A stretch of 64,000 bases of DNA. Source: Jeotgalibacillus sp. ET6. GTDB lineage: Bacteria > Bacillota > Bacilli > Bacillales > Jeotgalibacillaceae. Location of the stretch: the NCBI RefSeq assembly GCF_029667115.1, contig NZ_JARUIU010000002.1, positions 124,001-188,000 on the forward strand, read 5' to 3'. Positions 35,802-44,806 of the stretch are shown piece by piece. The position numbers and the translations under genes are program-made. The notes beneath the pieces were generated by a model. The model saw only the letters and a program-made list of their open reading frames with translations, was not told where the DNA came from and did not search any database. Each line of letters starts with the position of its first letter. Position 1 is the first letter of the stretch.

Positions 35802-36119
35802 TCAGGCAGGTATTTTGTGAAATTCATTAATATACTCAATGACTAAGGCTGCGATAAGAACAGTCAGAGGAGTAATATTCACAAGTAAAGAGAAGATTCT
35901 TTTTAAAATAGGCTCTCTGCTGAATAACGATACAATACTAAGCGGAATACCAATTATGGATATTGAAATAGCAATCAGCGCCAGTGTGCTTAGAATAGTT
36001 TTTAACCCGCTATGGGTGGTTAATGATAGTGCGTAAAAGGAAAGAGGAAGGACGGATAGTGTGATAAGGGCTGCTATGAACGAAATGTTGGTGAAGACAG
36101 CAAGGCTTTTTCTTTTCAT
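35802..36119 (-). CDS. Small membrane protein (105 aa)
   Basis: Three or so hydrophobic segments (about 10-32, 38-62 and 75-95) with a basic N-terminus (MKRKS). GAGGTGAAC lies about 8 nt before the ATG. No family recognised. It is followed on the same strand by no close gene; the next gene upstream (36157) is another small membrane protein in the same direction, probably one transcript. The 190 bp between the YfcC terminator and this gene holds nothing recognisable. Confidence 0.65.
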   Translation of the reverse strand: MKRKSLAVFTNISFIAALITLSVLPLSFYALSLTTHSGLKTILSTLALIAISISIIGIPLSIVSLFSREPILKRIFSLLVNITPLTVLIAALVIEYINEFHKIPA

Positions 36120-36156
36120 AGATTAGTTCACCTCGTTAGCTCGGGTCTATATTTTC

Positions 36157-36498
36157 TTAATGTTTCTTCTGTTCATAGAAATCTTTGTACATGATAACGA
36201 TAAGAATAAAAACGTATAGGGGTATAAAGAAAACTCGATTATTTAATTCACTATTTTCTAAACTAATGTCCACTAAGATACCTACCGCTACAGAAAGTAT
36301 GCTTAAAATACCAATGAAAACAAAACTCTTTTTGTTTTCTGTGAAATAGTCTATTTTTATTTCAATGACTAAATATAATATTGTAAATACAATTAAAATA
36401 GTACGAGTTACAAATAAATACTCATACTGAAGAAAAAAGGTTCCAACTAAAAACAAAAGAGCCAGTACACTAAAAAGCATTGAAAAGATTTTTTGCAT
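36157..36498 (-). CDS. Small membrane protein (113 aa)
   Basis: Four hydrophobic segments spread along the length (about 5-25, 30-45, 55-73 and 90-108) with FTENKKSFVF as a cytoplasmic loop. The ATG at 36498 follows GGTGGGTG; the frame is open to 36507. It is upstream of and in line with the gene at 35802. No family recognised. Confidence 0.65.
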   Translation of the reverse strand: MQKIFSMLFSVLALLFLVGTFFLQYEYLFVTRTILIVFTILYLVIEIKIDYFTENKKSFVFIGILSILSVAVGILVDISLENSELNNRVFFIPLYVFILIVIMYKDFYEQKKH

Positions 36499-36661
36499 GA
36501 CAAACACCCACCATAGAAAATTAAGTTTATTCTTACGTGTTTTATCAATATCACTAGAAAGACTAAGCCTGCCTAATTTACCTGCAATTAGAATAACATA
36601 CTTACAGATTTAGAAAATGATGTTCCAGTTTTTCATTACAATAGTGTAAGGAGGGATCGTA

Positions 36662-36895
36662 ATGGTCACATCTTCTAATAAGAAACAAGGGATTTTTGGG
36701 CATGCTTCGAAAAAAAGTAAAATCGTATTAGGTGTGCTTATGCTTTTTACGATCACGACGATGAATGCCATTCGTATTTTTGTTCCAGCAGTTAGTGAAT
36801 TTCGGGAAGAAAATCTTTTCCTGTATGGACTCCTTCATTTTGCCTCCTATGGAGTGACCTATGCCATTTGGAGATTATTATTTTACAGATTGTAA
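36662..36895 (+). CDS. Small membrane protein (77 aa)
   Basis: A 77-residue protein with a basic N-terminus (SSNKKQGIFGHASKKSK) and two hydrophobic segments (about 20-45 and 52-75). GGAGGGATCGTA precedes the ATG. Not recognised. It is followed by a short tandem duplication and a terminator. Confidence 0.6.
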   Translation: MVTSSNKKQGIFGHASKKSKIVLGVLMLFTITTMNAIRIFVPAVSEFREENLFLYGLLHFASYGVTYAIWRLLFYRL

Positions 36896-36930
36896 AGAAT
36901 TCCTTTTTGTTGTAAAGAATTCCTTTTTGC

Positions 36931-36960
36931 AAAGAGCCTGGAAACCCAAGCTCTTTTTTT
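36931..36960 (+). terminator. Terminator after the 77-aa gene
   Basis: AAAGAGC (36931-36937) pairs with GCTCTTT (36950-36956), followed by T. Immediately upstream TTGTAAAGAATTCCTTTTT is present twice in tandem (about 36891-36929), which looks like a recent small duplication. Confidence 0.75.
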
Positions 36961-36980
36961 GTGCGGTTCGCATGGACAAA

Positions 36981-37553
36981 TCAATCTCTCAACCCCATCA
37001 ATTTCCCCATCACACCACTACTCGAAAGCTCTCCTAAAATCGCGGTTAACTCTTCAAGTGAAGGAGGGTTTTCCTGGTTAAACCAGTAGCTTAAAACCCC
37101 GATCATCGCAGACAGAGCATATTCCAGTGTGTAGTCAAGCTCATAGCCGTCTTTTGCACCCTGCGCAATAAGAGCTTCTTTCATCATGGGCTTCATGCTG
37201 GCTTTGATTCGCCGCTGAAATGCAGGATCCCCGTGATCGCCAAGCAGGACGGCGAGATAGCCGCTGTGGTCAGAATACATGCGGACCAGTGCGTCAAGCT
37301 GAAATGGATCACCTGAAGAAGACAGCTGCTGCATCGGCATCTCCTGCAGCTTGGAAATTAAATTATTTTCCAATTGCTCCACCACATCATACACATCCGT
37401 AAAGTACTCATAAAAGGTGGACCGATTATAGCCTGCTCTTGTCGTAATTTCTTTGATCGTAATTTTTTCAATCCGTTTCGTGCAATACAATTCCCAGAAC
37501 GCATCAATTAGATTTTGTCTCGTTTGTGCCGTAATCGCTGGATTCTTTTTCAT
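36981..37553 (-). CDS. TetR-family regulator
   Basis: The 190-residue protein has an N-terminal TetR helix-turn-helix (RQNLIDAFWELY, then ITIKEITTRAGYNRSTFYEYF, quoted: TTRAGYNRSTFYEYF) and a variable C-terminal ligand domain. It is divergent from an ABC-2 exporter operon with only 138 bp between, which holds two CCGACA/TGTCGG dyads, so it probably represses that operon and itself. GGGAGGAATAGCC precedes the ATG. Confidence 0.88.
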   Translation of the reverse strand: MKKNPAITAQTRQNLIDAFWELYCTKRIEKITIKEITTRAGYNRSTFYEYFTDVYDVVEQLENNLISKLQEMPMQQLSSSGDPFQLDALVRMYSDHSGYLAVLLGDHGDPAFQRRIKASMKPMMKEALIAQGAKDGYELDYTLEYALSAMIGVLSYWFNQENPPSLEELTAILGELSSSGVMGKLMGLRD

Positions 37554-37583
37554 GGCTATTCCTCCCAGGTGGTGCTGCTAAAT

Positions 37584-37658
37584 CCGACATTGAAGCCAAA
37601 CTGTCGGTTGATGGAGCCAATTGGGCACCATACAATTGAATCATACGACATGTTGTCG
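37584..37658. promoter_or_regulatory. Candidate TetR operators (CCGACA/TGTCGG)
   Basis: CCGACA (37584-37589) and TGTCGG (37602-37607) form a spaced dyad, and CGACA-TGT-TGTCG (37646-37658) forms a compact one, both in the TetR/ABC divergent gap. The shared half-site suggests one regulator; TetR is the obvious candidate. Confidence 0.5.
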
Positions 37659-37691
37659 GATAAATACAGAAGAAATGGCTGGTGATTGTAG

Positions 37692-38585
37692 ATGACAGCG
37701 ATCAACATCGAGCATCTTACAAAGGATTATGGAAACAACAAAGGAATTTTTGATGTTTCCTTTCAAATAGAAGAAGGGGAAGTTGTTGGCTTTCTTGGAC
37801 CAAACGGTGCAGGAAAGACCACTACCATTCGCCACCTTCTTGGATTCAGTAAACCGCAAAGCGGAACCTCTGCTATTTTACAGATGGACTGCTGGAACGA
37901 GGCGAAGGAAATTCAGCAGCATCTCGGCTATCTGCCGGCAGAAATGGCGTTTCCGGAAAACATGACAGGCACCCAGCTTATTGAACATACCGCAAAAATG
38001 CGCGGTCTTAATGACCGGAAAAGAGCGCAGGAATTAATCCACATGTTCAACCTGGATCCTTCCGCACCCATTAAGCGGATGTCGAAAGGGATGAAGCAGA
38101 AGGTGGGGATCGTTTGTGCCTTTATGCATAACCCGAAAATTCTCATTCTGGACGAACCCACAACTGGACTGGATCCTCTGATGCAATCGGTCTTTGTGCA
38201 GCTGATTCACGAGGAAAAAGAAAAGGGGAAAAGCATCCTGATGTCGTCCCATTTATTTGAGGAAATCGAGGGGACCTGCGACCGCATTGCCATGATCAAG
38301 CAAGGCAGAATCATTTCGGTCATGAATGCCGAAGAATTTAAAAACGCTGAGAAGACGTCATTTAACATAACATTTCAAAACCATGAAGATTTTCAATCCT
38401 TTCAACAGGAACATTTTCAAATCTCACAGATTCAAAAAGGCAGCCTGCAGCTCGTCATCGAAATTGAAGATGGTCAGCTAAACAGCCTGATCGGTGCGCT
38501 GGCTGCCAGAAATGTGACGTCCATTCGGGAAGTAAAATACTCACTGGAAGATAATTTCATGAACTTCTATAAGGGGGAGCATTGA
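37692..38585 (+). CDS. ABC-2 exporter ATP-binding protein
   Basis: The 297-residue ATPase has Walker A GPNGAGKTT (about residues 36-44), signature motif as MSKGMKQK (a common ABC-2 variant of LSGGQ), Walker B ILILDEPTTGLDP, and the His switch MSSHLFEEIE. The C-terminal 70 residues are a regulatory extension. Its stop overlaps the permease start by 4 nt. Members export drugs, antibiotics or peptides. Confidence 0.9.
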   Translation: MTAINIEHLTKDYGNNKGIFDVSFQIEEGEVVGFLGPNGAGKTTTIRHLLGFSKPQSGTSAILQMDCWNEAKEIQQHLGYLPAEMAFPENMTGTQLIEHTAKMRGLNDRKRAQELIHMFNLDPSAPIKRMSKGMKQKVGIVCAFMHNPKILILDEPTTGLDPLMQSVFVQLIHEEKEKGKSILMSSHLFEEIEGTCDRIAMIKQGRIISVMNAEEFKNAEKTSFNITFQNHEDFQSFQQEHFQISQIQKGSLQLVIEIEDGQLNSLIGALAARNVTSIREVKYSLEDNFMNFYKGEH

Positions 38586-39370
38586 CCATGTTTAGTAAGC
38601 CATTATTCATTCATTTGATAAAATCAAACGCAAAAGTATTTTCCATTATAGCGGGTGCGCTGACGCTGCTGATCGGGATTATTATGAGTGTCTTCACACC
38701 GGATACGATGAAAGAAATTGCGCAAACCAGTATGGATGCGCCGATCAATCCATTAGGTGATATTTCAACCTTAGTAGCCTTTACAGCAAATCAATATTTC
38801 GGAAATTTCGCCCTCATTTTTGCCATGATCTATTCCATTATCATCGGCAATAAATTGATCGCAGAGCAGGTGGATAAAGGCAGCATGGCGTACCATCTGT
38901 CAACGCCTATCACGAGAACCCAATACACCCTGACAAGTCTCATTTACGTTGTTTCTTCACTCCTCGCCCTATTTATCCTGATTTTTGGAGCAGGAGTAGG
39001 GGTGGCAGAGCTGGTTCAGCCGGGTGAACTGCCGATTGACACATTCTTCATGCTGACTGCAGGATCATTCCTATTGCATCTGGCCATCTCGAGCATTACA
39101 TTCTTCGCTTCTTGCTTATTCAACCGCTCAAGCTATTCCCTTGCGCTCGGTGCAGGGCTGACCGTCTTTTTCTTTGCGGCGAATATGCTTTCCGGCATGA
39201 GTGACAGCCTGGAAGTTCTTAAATATACAACGATCATTACGCTCTTTGATTCAGAGGCCATTATTCAGGGCGGAGACTATGGTGCGCAGTTATTCATTCT
39301 AGTGGGACTGTCGATCGTCCTTTACCTCGTGGGAGTCGTGGTTTTCAAGCGGAAGGATTTGCCGTTATAA
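38582..39370 (+). CDS. ABC-2 exporter permease
   Basis: The 262-residue membrane protein has six hydrophobic segments in the ABC-2 pattern (NKLIAEQVDKGSMAYHLSTPITR is the cytoplasmic coupling loop, quoted: VDKGSMAYHLSTPITR). It overlaps the ATPase gene (ATGA-type coupling, start 38582 GTG/TTG-like). With the ATPase it forms a full exporter, probably a heterotetramer of two plus two subunits. Regulated by the divergent TetR. Confidence 0.88.
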   Translation: MTMFSKPLFIHLIKSNAKVFSIIAGALTLLIGIIMSVFTPDTMKEIAQTSMDAPINPLGDISTLVAFTANQYFGNFALIFAMIYSIIIGNKLIAEQVDKGSMAYHLSTPITRTQYTLTSLIYVVSSLLALFILIFGAGVGVAELVQPGELPIDTFFMLTAGSFLLHLAISSITFFASCLFNRSSYSLALGAGLTVFFFAANMLSGMSDSLEVLKYTTIITLFDSEAIIQGGDYGAQLFILVGLSIVLYLVGVVVFKRKDLPL

Positions 39371-39511
39371 AACAGACGTGTTTCTAACCTAAGTAAAAGA
39401 TGAAACGGAAATCCACATAAAATAATAGGTATCTTGTACCAAATCTAGTTCTATATGGTAGGATAAGTTTAACAGGGAAGTGTAAGATCAACTTATGAAA
39501 GGGTGCATATA

Positions 39512-39988
39512 ATGGAAGAATCACAAAGGGAGTTACGAGAAATTAAGAAGTTAAAACAGAAACGACTAGTACAGTACAACCTTGCTATGCTGCTGATAAT
39601 TGTGCTTGTCGGTTATTTTGACATAAACATATTTTCTCCGTTGATTACTGGAATAATTTTAGGTTTGATGGTGATATTCGTAGCCATTTCAATATACACC
39701 CTGGTGACAGGGAAGGTTTTCGGGACAAAAACCAGTAAACGTTTAATGGAATTTGATAAAAGACACTGGGGAAAGAAACGTTGGAAGCAAAATAGAGTAG
39801 CGCAGATTCTTATCTTCAGTGTACTAGGTGTGATTATTTCCATTTTTTTCTTCAGTACAGATTTTAACCATGAAAGATATGACGCTCCTATTAGTCCGGC
39901 TCCGTTTATTGGAGCTTGGATAGGTGTTAATATAAGGATGATTTTACAGATAAATAAAATAGGAGTGCCGAAAAAAATAAATACATAA
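39512..39988 (+). CDS. Membrane protein, paralogue of 41385 gene (158 aa)
   Basis: Four hydrophobic segments. The conserved middle YTLVTGKVFGTKTSKRLMEFDK is shared with the protein at 41385 (quoted: YTLVTGK, GTK, SKR, EFDK). The two proteins align over their whole length with the same segment order, so they are paralogues. The ATG at 39512 is preceded by AAAGGGTG. Function unknown. Confidence 0.72.
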   Translation: MEESQRELREIKKLKQKRLVQYNLAMLLIIVLVGYFDINIFSPLITGIILGLMVIFVAISIYTLVTGKVFGTKTSKRLMEFDKRHWGKKRWKQNRVAQILIFSVLGVIISIFFFSTDFNHERYDAPISPAPFIGAWIGVNIRMILQINKIGVPKKINT

Positions 39989-40159
39989 GTTTTTTAACTA
40001 AGGAATAATTTCTAACGTTGGTTTTCTTAACGATAAAATAGTTTGAATATTTAGAAATGAGAATCTTGTCTGTACGATATTATAATTGGATGGCCGTCCA
40101 GATGCATCATTAAACCTTAAAGAAGAACTAGGGTTTTAATAGAAACATAAGAGGGTGAG

Positions 40160-40726
40160 ATGATGAATACTTTAATTGGGGACCTGCCGGCTGAGGTCAT
40201 TCTTTTTAGTTTATTTGCGCTTCTCCTGACAGGCGTAATCATAACCATCATGTTGGTAAAGGAACAAAAAAAGACGATTAAATCGGTAATCCTCCTTTCA
40301 GCTATATTCTTTCATGCTTTTAACTTCTATATTATCTATGATTTACTGACACCTTCACCACAAGTTAGTTCTGGCAACGGCAACCCGAATATCCCGTATA
40401 TCTTTGTTTCATTCCTCCTGTTTCTCTCATTTTGTATTGTCCTTACAAGAAAAATGTCGGATACCCTAAGACAAAAAAGGGGATGGCTGATTCTGATCAT
40501 CATGGTCATTGCTTCGACGATCAGTTATTTTTCTTTCGTCTACCAGTTAGACTTTATATCTACAATAAAAGAAGAGCTATATTATCCGTTGGGCAGCTGG
40601 TGGAGCTGGTGGGAAAGCATCCATTTAAATTCTCTTTATTTTAATCCGTATACTTTTCTAATGGGAATGAGTATTTCCGTTCTAGTCGCCGGGGTTTTTG
40701 CAGTAATAAAAAAAAGGCAGGTGTAA
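40160..40726 (+). CDS. Membrane protein (188 aa)
   Basis: Five or so hydrophobic segments (about 10-32, 42-60, 72-90, 103-122 and 160-183) with a mostly extracytoplasmic loop containing WWSWWESIHLNSLYF. GAGGGTGAG precedes two adjacent ATG codons (40160 and 40163). It lies between the two paralogous membrane genes. No family recognised. Confidence 0.68.
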   Translation: MMNTLIGDLPAEVILFSLFALLLTGVIITIMLVKEQKKTIKSVILLSAIFFHAFNFYIIYDLLTPSPQVSSGNGNPNIPYIFVSFLLFLSFCIVLTRKMSDTLRQKRGWLILIIMVIASTISYFSFVYQLDFISTIKEELYYPLGSWWSWWESIHLNSLYFNPYTFLMGMSISVLVAGVFAVIKKRQV

Positions 40727-40759
40727 GTTTTTTCGTTGAAAAGGAAGTGGGGAATTCAT

Positions 40760-41293
40760 ATGACTGTTCAAACAGAGAAAAAGATATTGACCGTTAATAG
40801 TGAACATAACTTTAAAAAATTGCTTGAAATCATTGAATCCGTTCCCAAAAGAAAAAGGGGACTTTCCATTGAAACTTTGGATAGAGATAAAAATTTCCGG
40901 GATGTCATCATGCATTTGTATGAATGGCACGCCATGCTTGAAAGATGGTATAGAGAAGGGATGGATGGAGACAGTCCGATAATGCCGGCCCCTGGATATA
41001 AGTGGAGAAACATTCATCTCCTAAACCTGAAAATTTGGGAAAATGTTCAGGAGGTGCCATTAAATCAAGCCATAAAAAAGTTCACGTTAAGCCACGAAAG
41101 AGTAATGAGCTTAATTAGATTACATACCAATGAAGAAATCATGGCGAAAAAAAAGTATAAATGGACAAAAACGAGTAATCTATTCAGCTATTTTTCAGCA
41201 AACACATCCAACCATTACCTATGGGCGATAAAAAAATGTGAAACGATTGCACATGGAATAGCAGAAACTGACGATGAAGTGGTAGAAAAATAA
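40760..41293 (+). CDS. ClbS/DfsB-like four-helix protein
   Basis: The 177-residue protein has the ClbS/DfsB (DUF1706) pattern: an N-terminal helix, then RDVIMHLYEWHAMLERWYREG (quoted: MHLYEWHAMLERWY), PGYKWRNIHLLN, and a C-terminal NHYLWAIKKCETIA helix. DinB-like members include the colibactin self-protection protein ClbS. The ATG at 40760 has GTGGGGAATTC before it; the frame runs on to 40736. Role in this strain unknown. Confidence 0.8.
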   Translation: MTVQTEKKILTVNSEHNFKKLLEIIESVPKRKRGLSIETLDRDKNFRDVIMHLYEWHAMLERWYREGMDGDSPIMPAPGYKWRNIHLLNLKIWENVQEVPLNQAIKKFTLSHERVMSLIRLHTNEEIMAKKKYKWTKTSNLFSYFSANTSNHYLWAIKKCETIAHGIAETDDEVVEK

Positions 41294-41384
41294 ATCCCTT
41301 TTTCCGTCCTTCTATTTAGTTTGAAGTTATTAAACCAACCGGAAGTAGAGTTTAATAGGTTGTCGAATTGAAAGGGCGGATAAG

Positions 41385-41840
41385 ATGGATGAAGCACAAT
41401 GGGATATAAAAGAAGTAAAGAGTTTAAAAAGGAAACAGCTAATTCAATACAATATCGGGATGTTGTTATTTATTATGCTTATTGCTTTATTTGCTGAACA
41501 TGGATACGACACCTTCATCATCGGAATGTTAATTACCGTAATATGGATATTGGGGGCTATTAATGCATACACCCTTGTAACGGGAAAAACGATTGGTACG
41601 AAGTCAAGCAAGCGTGTACAGGAATTTGATAAGAATCAATTGGGAGAGCAACGTTGGAAGCGAAATAAAATGATAGAAACGGTCATCTTCAGTATTTTGG
41701 GTGTAGGGGCTGCAGCAGGCTATATACTCCTCATTGGGTTTAACCCTATAACACTTCAGTTTCCCAGCTTTTATTTCCCGCTTTTCGGGTCTTGGGTAGG
41801 ATATAATGCTGGTGAGATTGCTAGAATAAGCAAGTTGTAA
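41385..41840 (+). CDS. Membrane protein, paralogue of 39512 gene (151 aa)
   Basis: Four hydrophobic segments and the motif YTLVTGKTIGTKSSKR, nearly the same as in the protein encoded 1.9 kb upstream. The start region (EAQWDIKEVKSLKRKQLIQYN) also aligns. AAAGGGCGG precedes the ATG. Function unknown; the pair brackets a ClbS-like gene and a third membrane gene. Confidence 0.72.
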   Translation: MDEAQWDIKEVKSLKRKQLIQYNIGMLLFIMLIALFAEHGYDTFIIGMLITVIWILGAINAYTLVTGKTIGTKSSKRVQEFDKNQLGEQRWKRNKMIETVIFSILGVGAAAGYILLIGFNPITLQFPSFYFPLFGSWVGYNAGEIARISKL

Positions 41841-42064
41841 AACAATTTATTAGATGATAGAAACGCTTTTGAGCTAGCGGATGTTTCCTAATATAAGGTC
41901 AACTAGTTTTTACTGACTGACTGTTACAGATAAGAACTATTAAATCATTAGCCATGGTTAGACGAACAGATGAGCGAGACGCTGATCCCATTGACTAGCT
42001 GCACTTTAATAGAAGCAGACCTTTATAAAAAGAGGCAGGGACAAAACTTAAAAGAATTTAAAGA
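41841..42064. other. Intergenic stretch before repeat copy C
   Basis: No gene, promoter or RNA element could be supported in this AT-rich stretch. It runs into the structured repeat at 42065. Confidence 0.4.
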
Positions 42065-42250
42065 ATGAAGAAGTATTTATCAATAGTAAGAGGAGAGCGG
42101 AGCGGAAGGTGGCGACTCCTGCAGGATTTGACGGTTGCTTGAGACTATACAGGGCAAGGGCCTGGAGAGGCTCAAGCAACCGTCCCTGCGGAAAGCGTCC
42201 GCCTGAAGCGTAGCGAACCGGTCAAAGAGCTTGAGACACTTTTGTCCCAA
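42065..42250 (+). repeat. Full-length structured intergenic repeat (copy C)
   Basis: It starts GAAGAAGTATTTATCAATAG and holds GCGGAAGGTGGCGACTCC, CAGGGCAAGGGCCTGG, GTCCCTGCGGAAAGCGTCC and GAGACACTTTTGTCCC (each quoted separately). The inner stem GACGGTTGCTTGAG pairs perfectly with CTCAAGCAACCGTC; the matching stem in copy B has a different sequence with compensating changes. Confidence 0.8.
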
Positions 42251-42281
42251 GCTCTTATTACAGTTGTTCGGGCGCCTGCAT

Positions 42282-43412
42282 CTAAAATCTCATCATGACA
42301 CCAAGATTCCGGGCTGTATTTTTCAAATTGTCATACCCGCTTTCAAGCGCTTCCTCCAACGTCATCACTCCTGGCACGATACTAAAGATTGCATCAATGC
42401 CGTGGTCATACACATTTGAATAATTATTAGTTAAACTTCCCGCAAGCGCAATGACGGGAACATTATATTTCTTTGCAGTTTTGGCCACACAAATGGGCGT
42501 TTTCCCATGAATCGTTTGATGGTTAATGCCGCCTTCACCCGTAATGATTAGATCTGCATCTTGAACCGCTTCAGCTAGTTTCGTTTCGTTGATTACAAGA
42601 TCGCCGCCGCGTTTTAAGTCTGCAGATAAAAAGGCAAGCATTCCTGCTCCTAATCCACCCGCAGCTCCAGCACCTGGTAAATCTTTAATATCTTTCCCCA
42701 CGTCGCGACTGATTACGTTCGCGTAATGTGCTAAATAAACGTCTAACAATTCAATTTGCTCGTTGGTTGCTCCTTTTTGTGGACCGTATATCATGGATGC
42801 CCCCAAAGGGCCCGTTAATGGATTGTCAACATCACAGGCCACATCGATGGCTACACGACTAAGGCGCTTGTCGAGAGTAGTCAGGTCAATTCGGCTGAGT
42901 TTGACCAGACCTGCTCCTCCAAATGGAATGTCCTCATCATCTTGATCTAGTAATCTTCCTCCTAATGCTTGAACCATTCCAGCGCCGCCATCATTGGTCG
43001 CACTTCCACCAATTCCGATTATAAACCGCTCCACTCCCTTATCAAGAGCAATGGATATCAATTCACCTGTTCCGAAAGTGGTTGCACTCATTGGATCACG
43101 CTTATTGGGAGGTACCAGCTCCAGCCCCGAGGCAGCGGCCATTTCGATGACAGCTGTTTTTTCGTCTCCAAGCAGCCCATAAAACGCTTGAACCTTTTCT
43201 CCCAAAGGGCCGGTTACCGTTGCATACTCGATCCTGCCGCCTGTTGCATCGACTAATGATTGAACCGTACCTTCACCCCCATCGGCCATAGGGATTTTAA
43301 TAAATTCGACGTCAGTCAGTACTTCTTTCAATCCATCTTCAATGGCATTGGCAGCTTCTAACGCTGTTAAACTCTCTTTAAATGAATCTGGTGCAATCAC
43401 GATTTTTTTCAT
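42282..43412 (-). CDS. glxK: Glycerate 2-kinase
   Basis: The 376-residue enzyme (GlxK/GarK family) phosphorylates glycerate with ATP to 2-phosphoglycerate. Diagnostic features are the start KIVIAPDSFKESLTA, then MADGGEGT (about residues 41-48), GIGGSATNDGGAGM (about 132-145), PGAGAAGGLGAGM and GEGGINHQT. ATG 43412 has AGGGAGGAATTGG before it. It follows gntP by 18 bp in a cluster with a CdaR-type activator, a common arrangement for glycerate uptake and use. Confidence 0.92.
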   Translation of the reverse strand: MKKIVIAPDSFKESLTALEAANAIEDGLKEVLTDVEFIKIPMADGGEGTVQSLVDATGGRIEYATVTGPLGEKVQAFYGLLGDEKTAVIEMAAASGLELVPPNKRDPMSATTFGTGELISIALDKGVERFIIGIGGSATNDGGAGMVQALGGRLLDQDDEDIPFGGAGLVKLSRIDLTTLDKRLSRVAIDVACDVDNPLTGPLGASMIYGPQKGATNEQIELLDVYLAHYANVISRDVGKDIKDLPGAGAAGGLGAGMLAFLSADLKRGGDLVINETKLAEAVQDADLIITGEGGINHQTIHGKTPICVAKTAKKYNVPVIALAGSLTNNYSNVYDHGIDAIFSIVPGVMTLEEALESGYDNLKNTARNLGVMMRF

Positions 43413-43430
43413 GACCAATTCCTCCCTTAT

Positions 43431-44699
43431 TTATAAAAACAGCTTAAATACGCCAAAGATGAGTGTTGAAATGATGGCAATCGTTAATCCAACAAGTGAC
43501 TCATATGGAATCAGCTTTAATCGTTCCTGGAAATTCATCAGCACGCTTCCTGCAGTTGCGTGAAAGAAGCTTCCGTGCGGGAGGTGATCCAGGACGGTTG
43601 CACCAGCATGAATCATCGCTGCCCCGGCAAGACTTGCTACACCTAATTCAATTAACGTGGTACTAAATACACTACTTGCAACCGCCGCACCTGCCGTCGT
43701 TGATGCCGTTGCTGCAGACATGAAGATACCTGACACCGGTGCTAACATATAAGTGGGCAACCCAAGTACATCAATCCCATCAATTAAAACATTTCGAAGT
43801 CCAGAATTCGAAATGATCCCGGCAATCGTCCCTGTTCCTAAAAGTAAAACAGCCACACCGGACATCTTGTTTAATCCAGAAACAATAAATGTATTAATCG
43901 ACTTTATTTTCCCCATCACCAATGCACCCGCAAGTCCACCCAGTGGAAGGGCAATCATCGGGTCAATTACGATATCAAACAAAGGCCGTAATGCGAGTAA
44001 AACAATCGTTACGAGTGGAGCAATAATGGCAAGCGCGAAAGTTGGCAGTTTTTGACCATTTGTTTGGGTGATTTCATCAAGCGATACCTTTGAACCTTTA
44101 TTCACTAATCTTTTTGCAAGGATATATGTAACGATTAATCCACCCAGCGCCGGTAGGATCCCAGCCGCCATGACCGATGTCAACGATACGCCGAAAGCCT
44201 CAGATACTGCGATCGTATTTGGATTTGGCGACATAATATTTCCTGCCTTCCCTCCACCAATCATAGCAAGTAAGATCGCCGTTTTTGACAGATTTGCACG
44301 GCTGGCAATCGCTAGAGCAATGGGCGCAACAGTAATGACAGCAACATCGACAAACACCCCGACAGACGTTAGAATCATCGTCGCAATCGCTAAAGATAAT
44401 AAAGCCTTTTTCTCCCCGATTTTCTTTACAATGCTTTCTGCAATGGAAGCAGCTGCACCTGACTCAATGAGCACACCTGCAAGTACACCAGCTGCTAAAA
44501 TCCTCAGAACAGCGGGGATAATGTCCTGAGCTCCCCCCATCATTAAATCAACCGTTTCAGTAACAGAAGCTCCACCGACTAAACCGCCAACCATGGCTCC
44601 TCCTACTAAAGCGTAGACTGGCGGTACTTTCCTAAATATAAGAACAATGGCTAATACTAAGCCTACAATGGCACCTAAAGCGCTTACTTGAACATCCAT
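43431..44699 (-). CDS. GntP-family permease, probably glycerate/gluconate:H+ symporter
   Basis: The 422-residue protein has about 12-14 membrane segments and GntP signatures (GGAMVGGLVGG, FVDVAVITVAPIALAIA, GGGKAGNIMSPNPNTIAVSEAF quoted in part: GGGKAGNIMSPNPNT). The frame opens at 44795, but ATG 44699 with AAGGAGGG gives the usual family start. With glycerate kinase immediately downstream the substrate is most likely glycerate. A cre-like site lies in its leader, so carbon catabolite repression is expected. Confidence 0.88.
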   Translation of the reverse strand: MDVQVSALGAIVGLVLAIVLIFRKVPPVYALVGGAMVGGLVGGASVTETVDLMMGGAQDIIPAVLRILAAGVLAGVLIESGAAASIAESIVKKIGEKKALLSLAIATMILTSVGVFVDVAVITVAPIALAIASRANLSKTAILLAMIGGGKAGNIMSPNPNTIAVSEAFGVSLTSVMAAGILPALGGLIVTYILAKRLVNKGSKVSLDEITQTNGQKLPTFALAIIAPLVTIVLLALRPLFDIVIDPMIALPLGGLAGALVMGKIKSINTFIVSGLNKMSGVAVLLLGTGTIAGIISNSGLRNVLIDGIDVLGLPTYMLAPVSGIFMSAATASTTAGAAVASSVFSTTLIELGVASLAGAAMIHAGATVLDHLPHGSFFHATAGSVLMNFQERLKLIPYESLVGLTIAIISTLIFGVFKLFL

Positions 44700-44737
44700 G
44701 GGTGTCCCTCCTTGATGAATCTTACTCTTCATCCCAT

Positions 44738-44751
44738 TGTAAGCGTTTAAT
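44738..44751. promoter_or_regulatory. cre-like catabolite repression site
   Basis: TGTAAGCGTTTAAT fits the first 12 positions of the CcpA cre consensus (TGWAANCGNTNWCA) and differs at the last two. It lies 39-52 bp before the gntP start. Confidence 0.5.
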
Positions 44752-44806
44752 ATTTGCAATACATTGTGCAGATGAAAAAAATAAAGCGTATTCATATCCG
44801 ATTTTT

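Noticed and set aside
42085-42250. An insertion sequence at the structured repeat
   Set aside because: No transposase and no terminal inverted repeats bounding an ORF; the unit is a short non-coding repeat.
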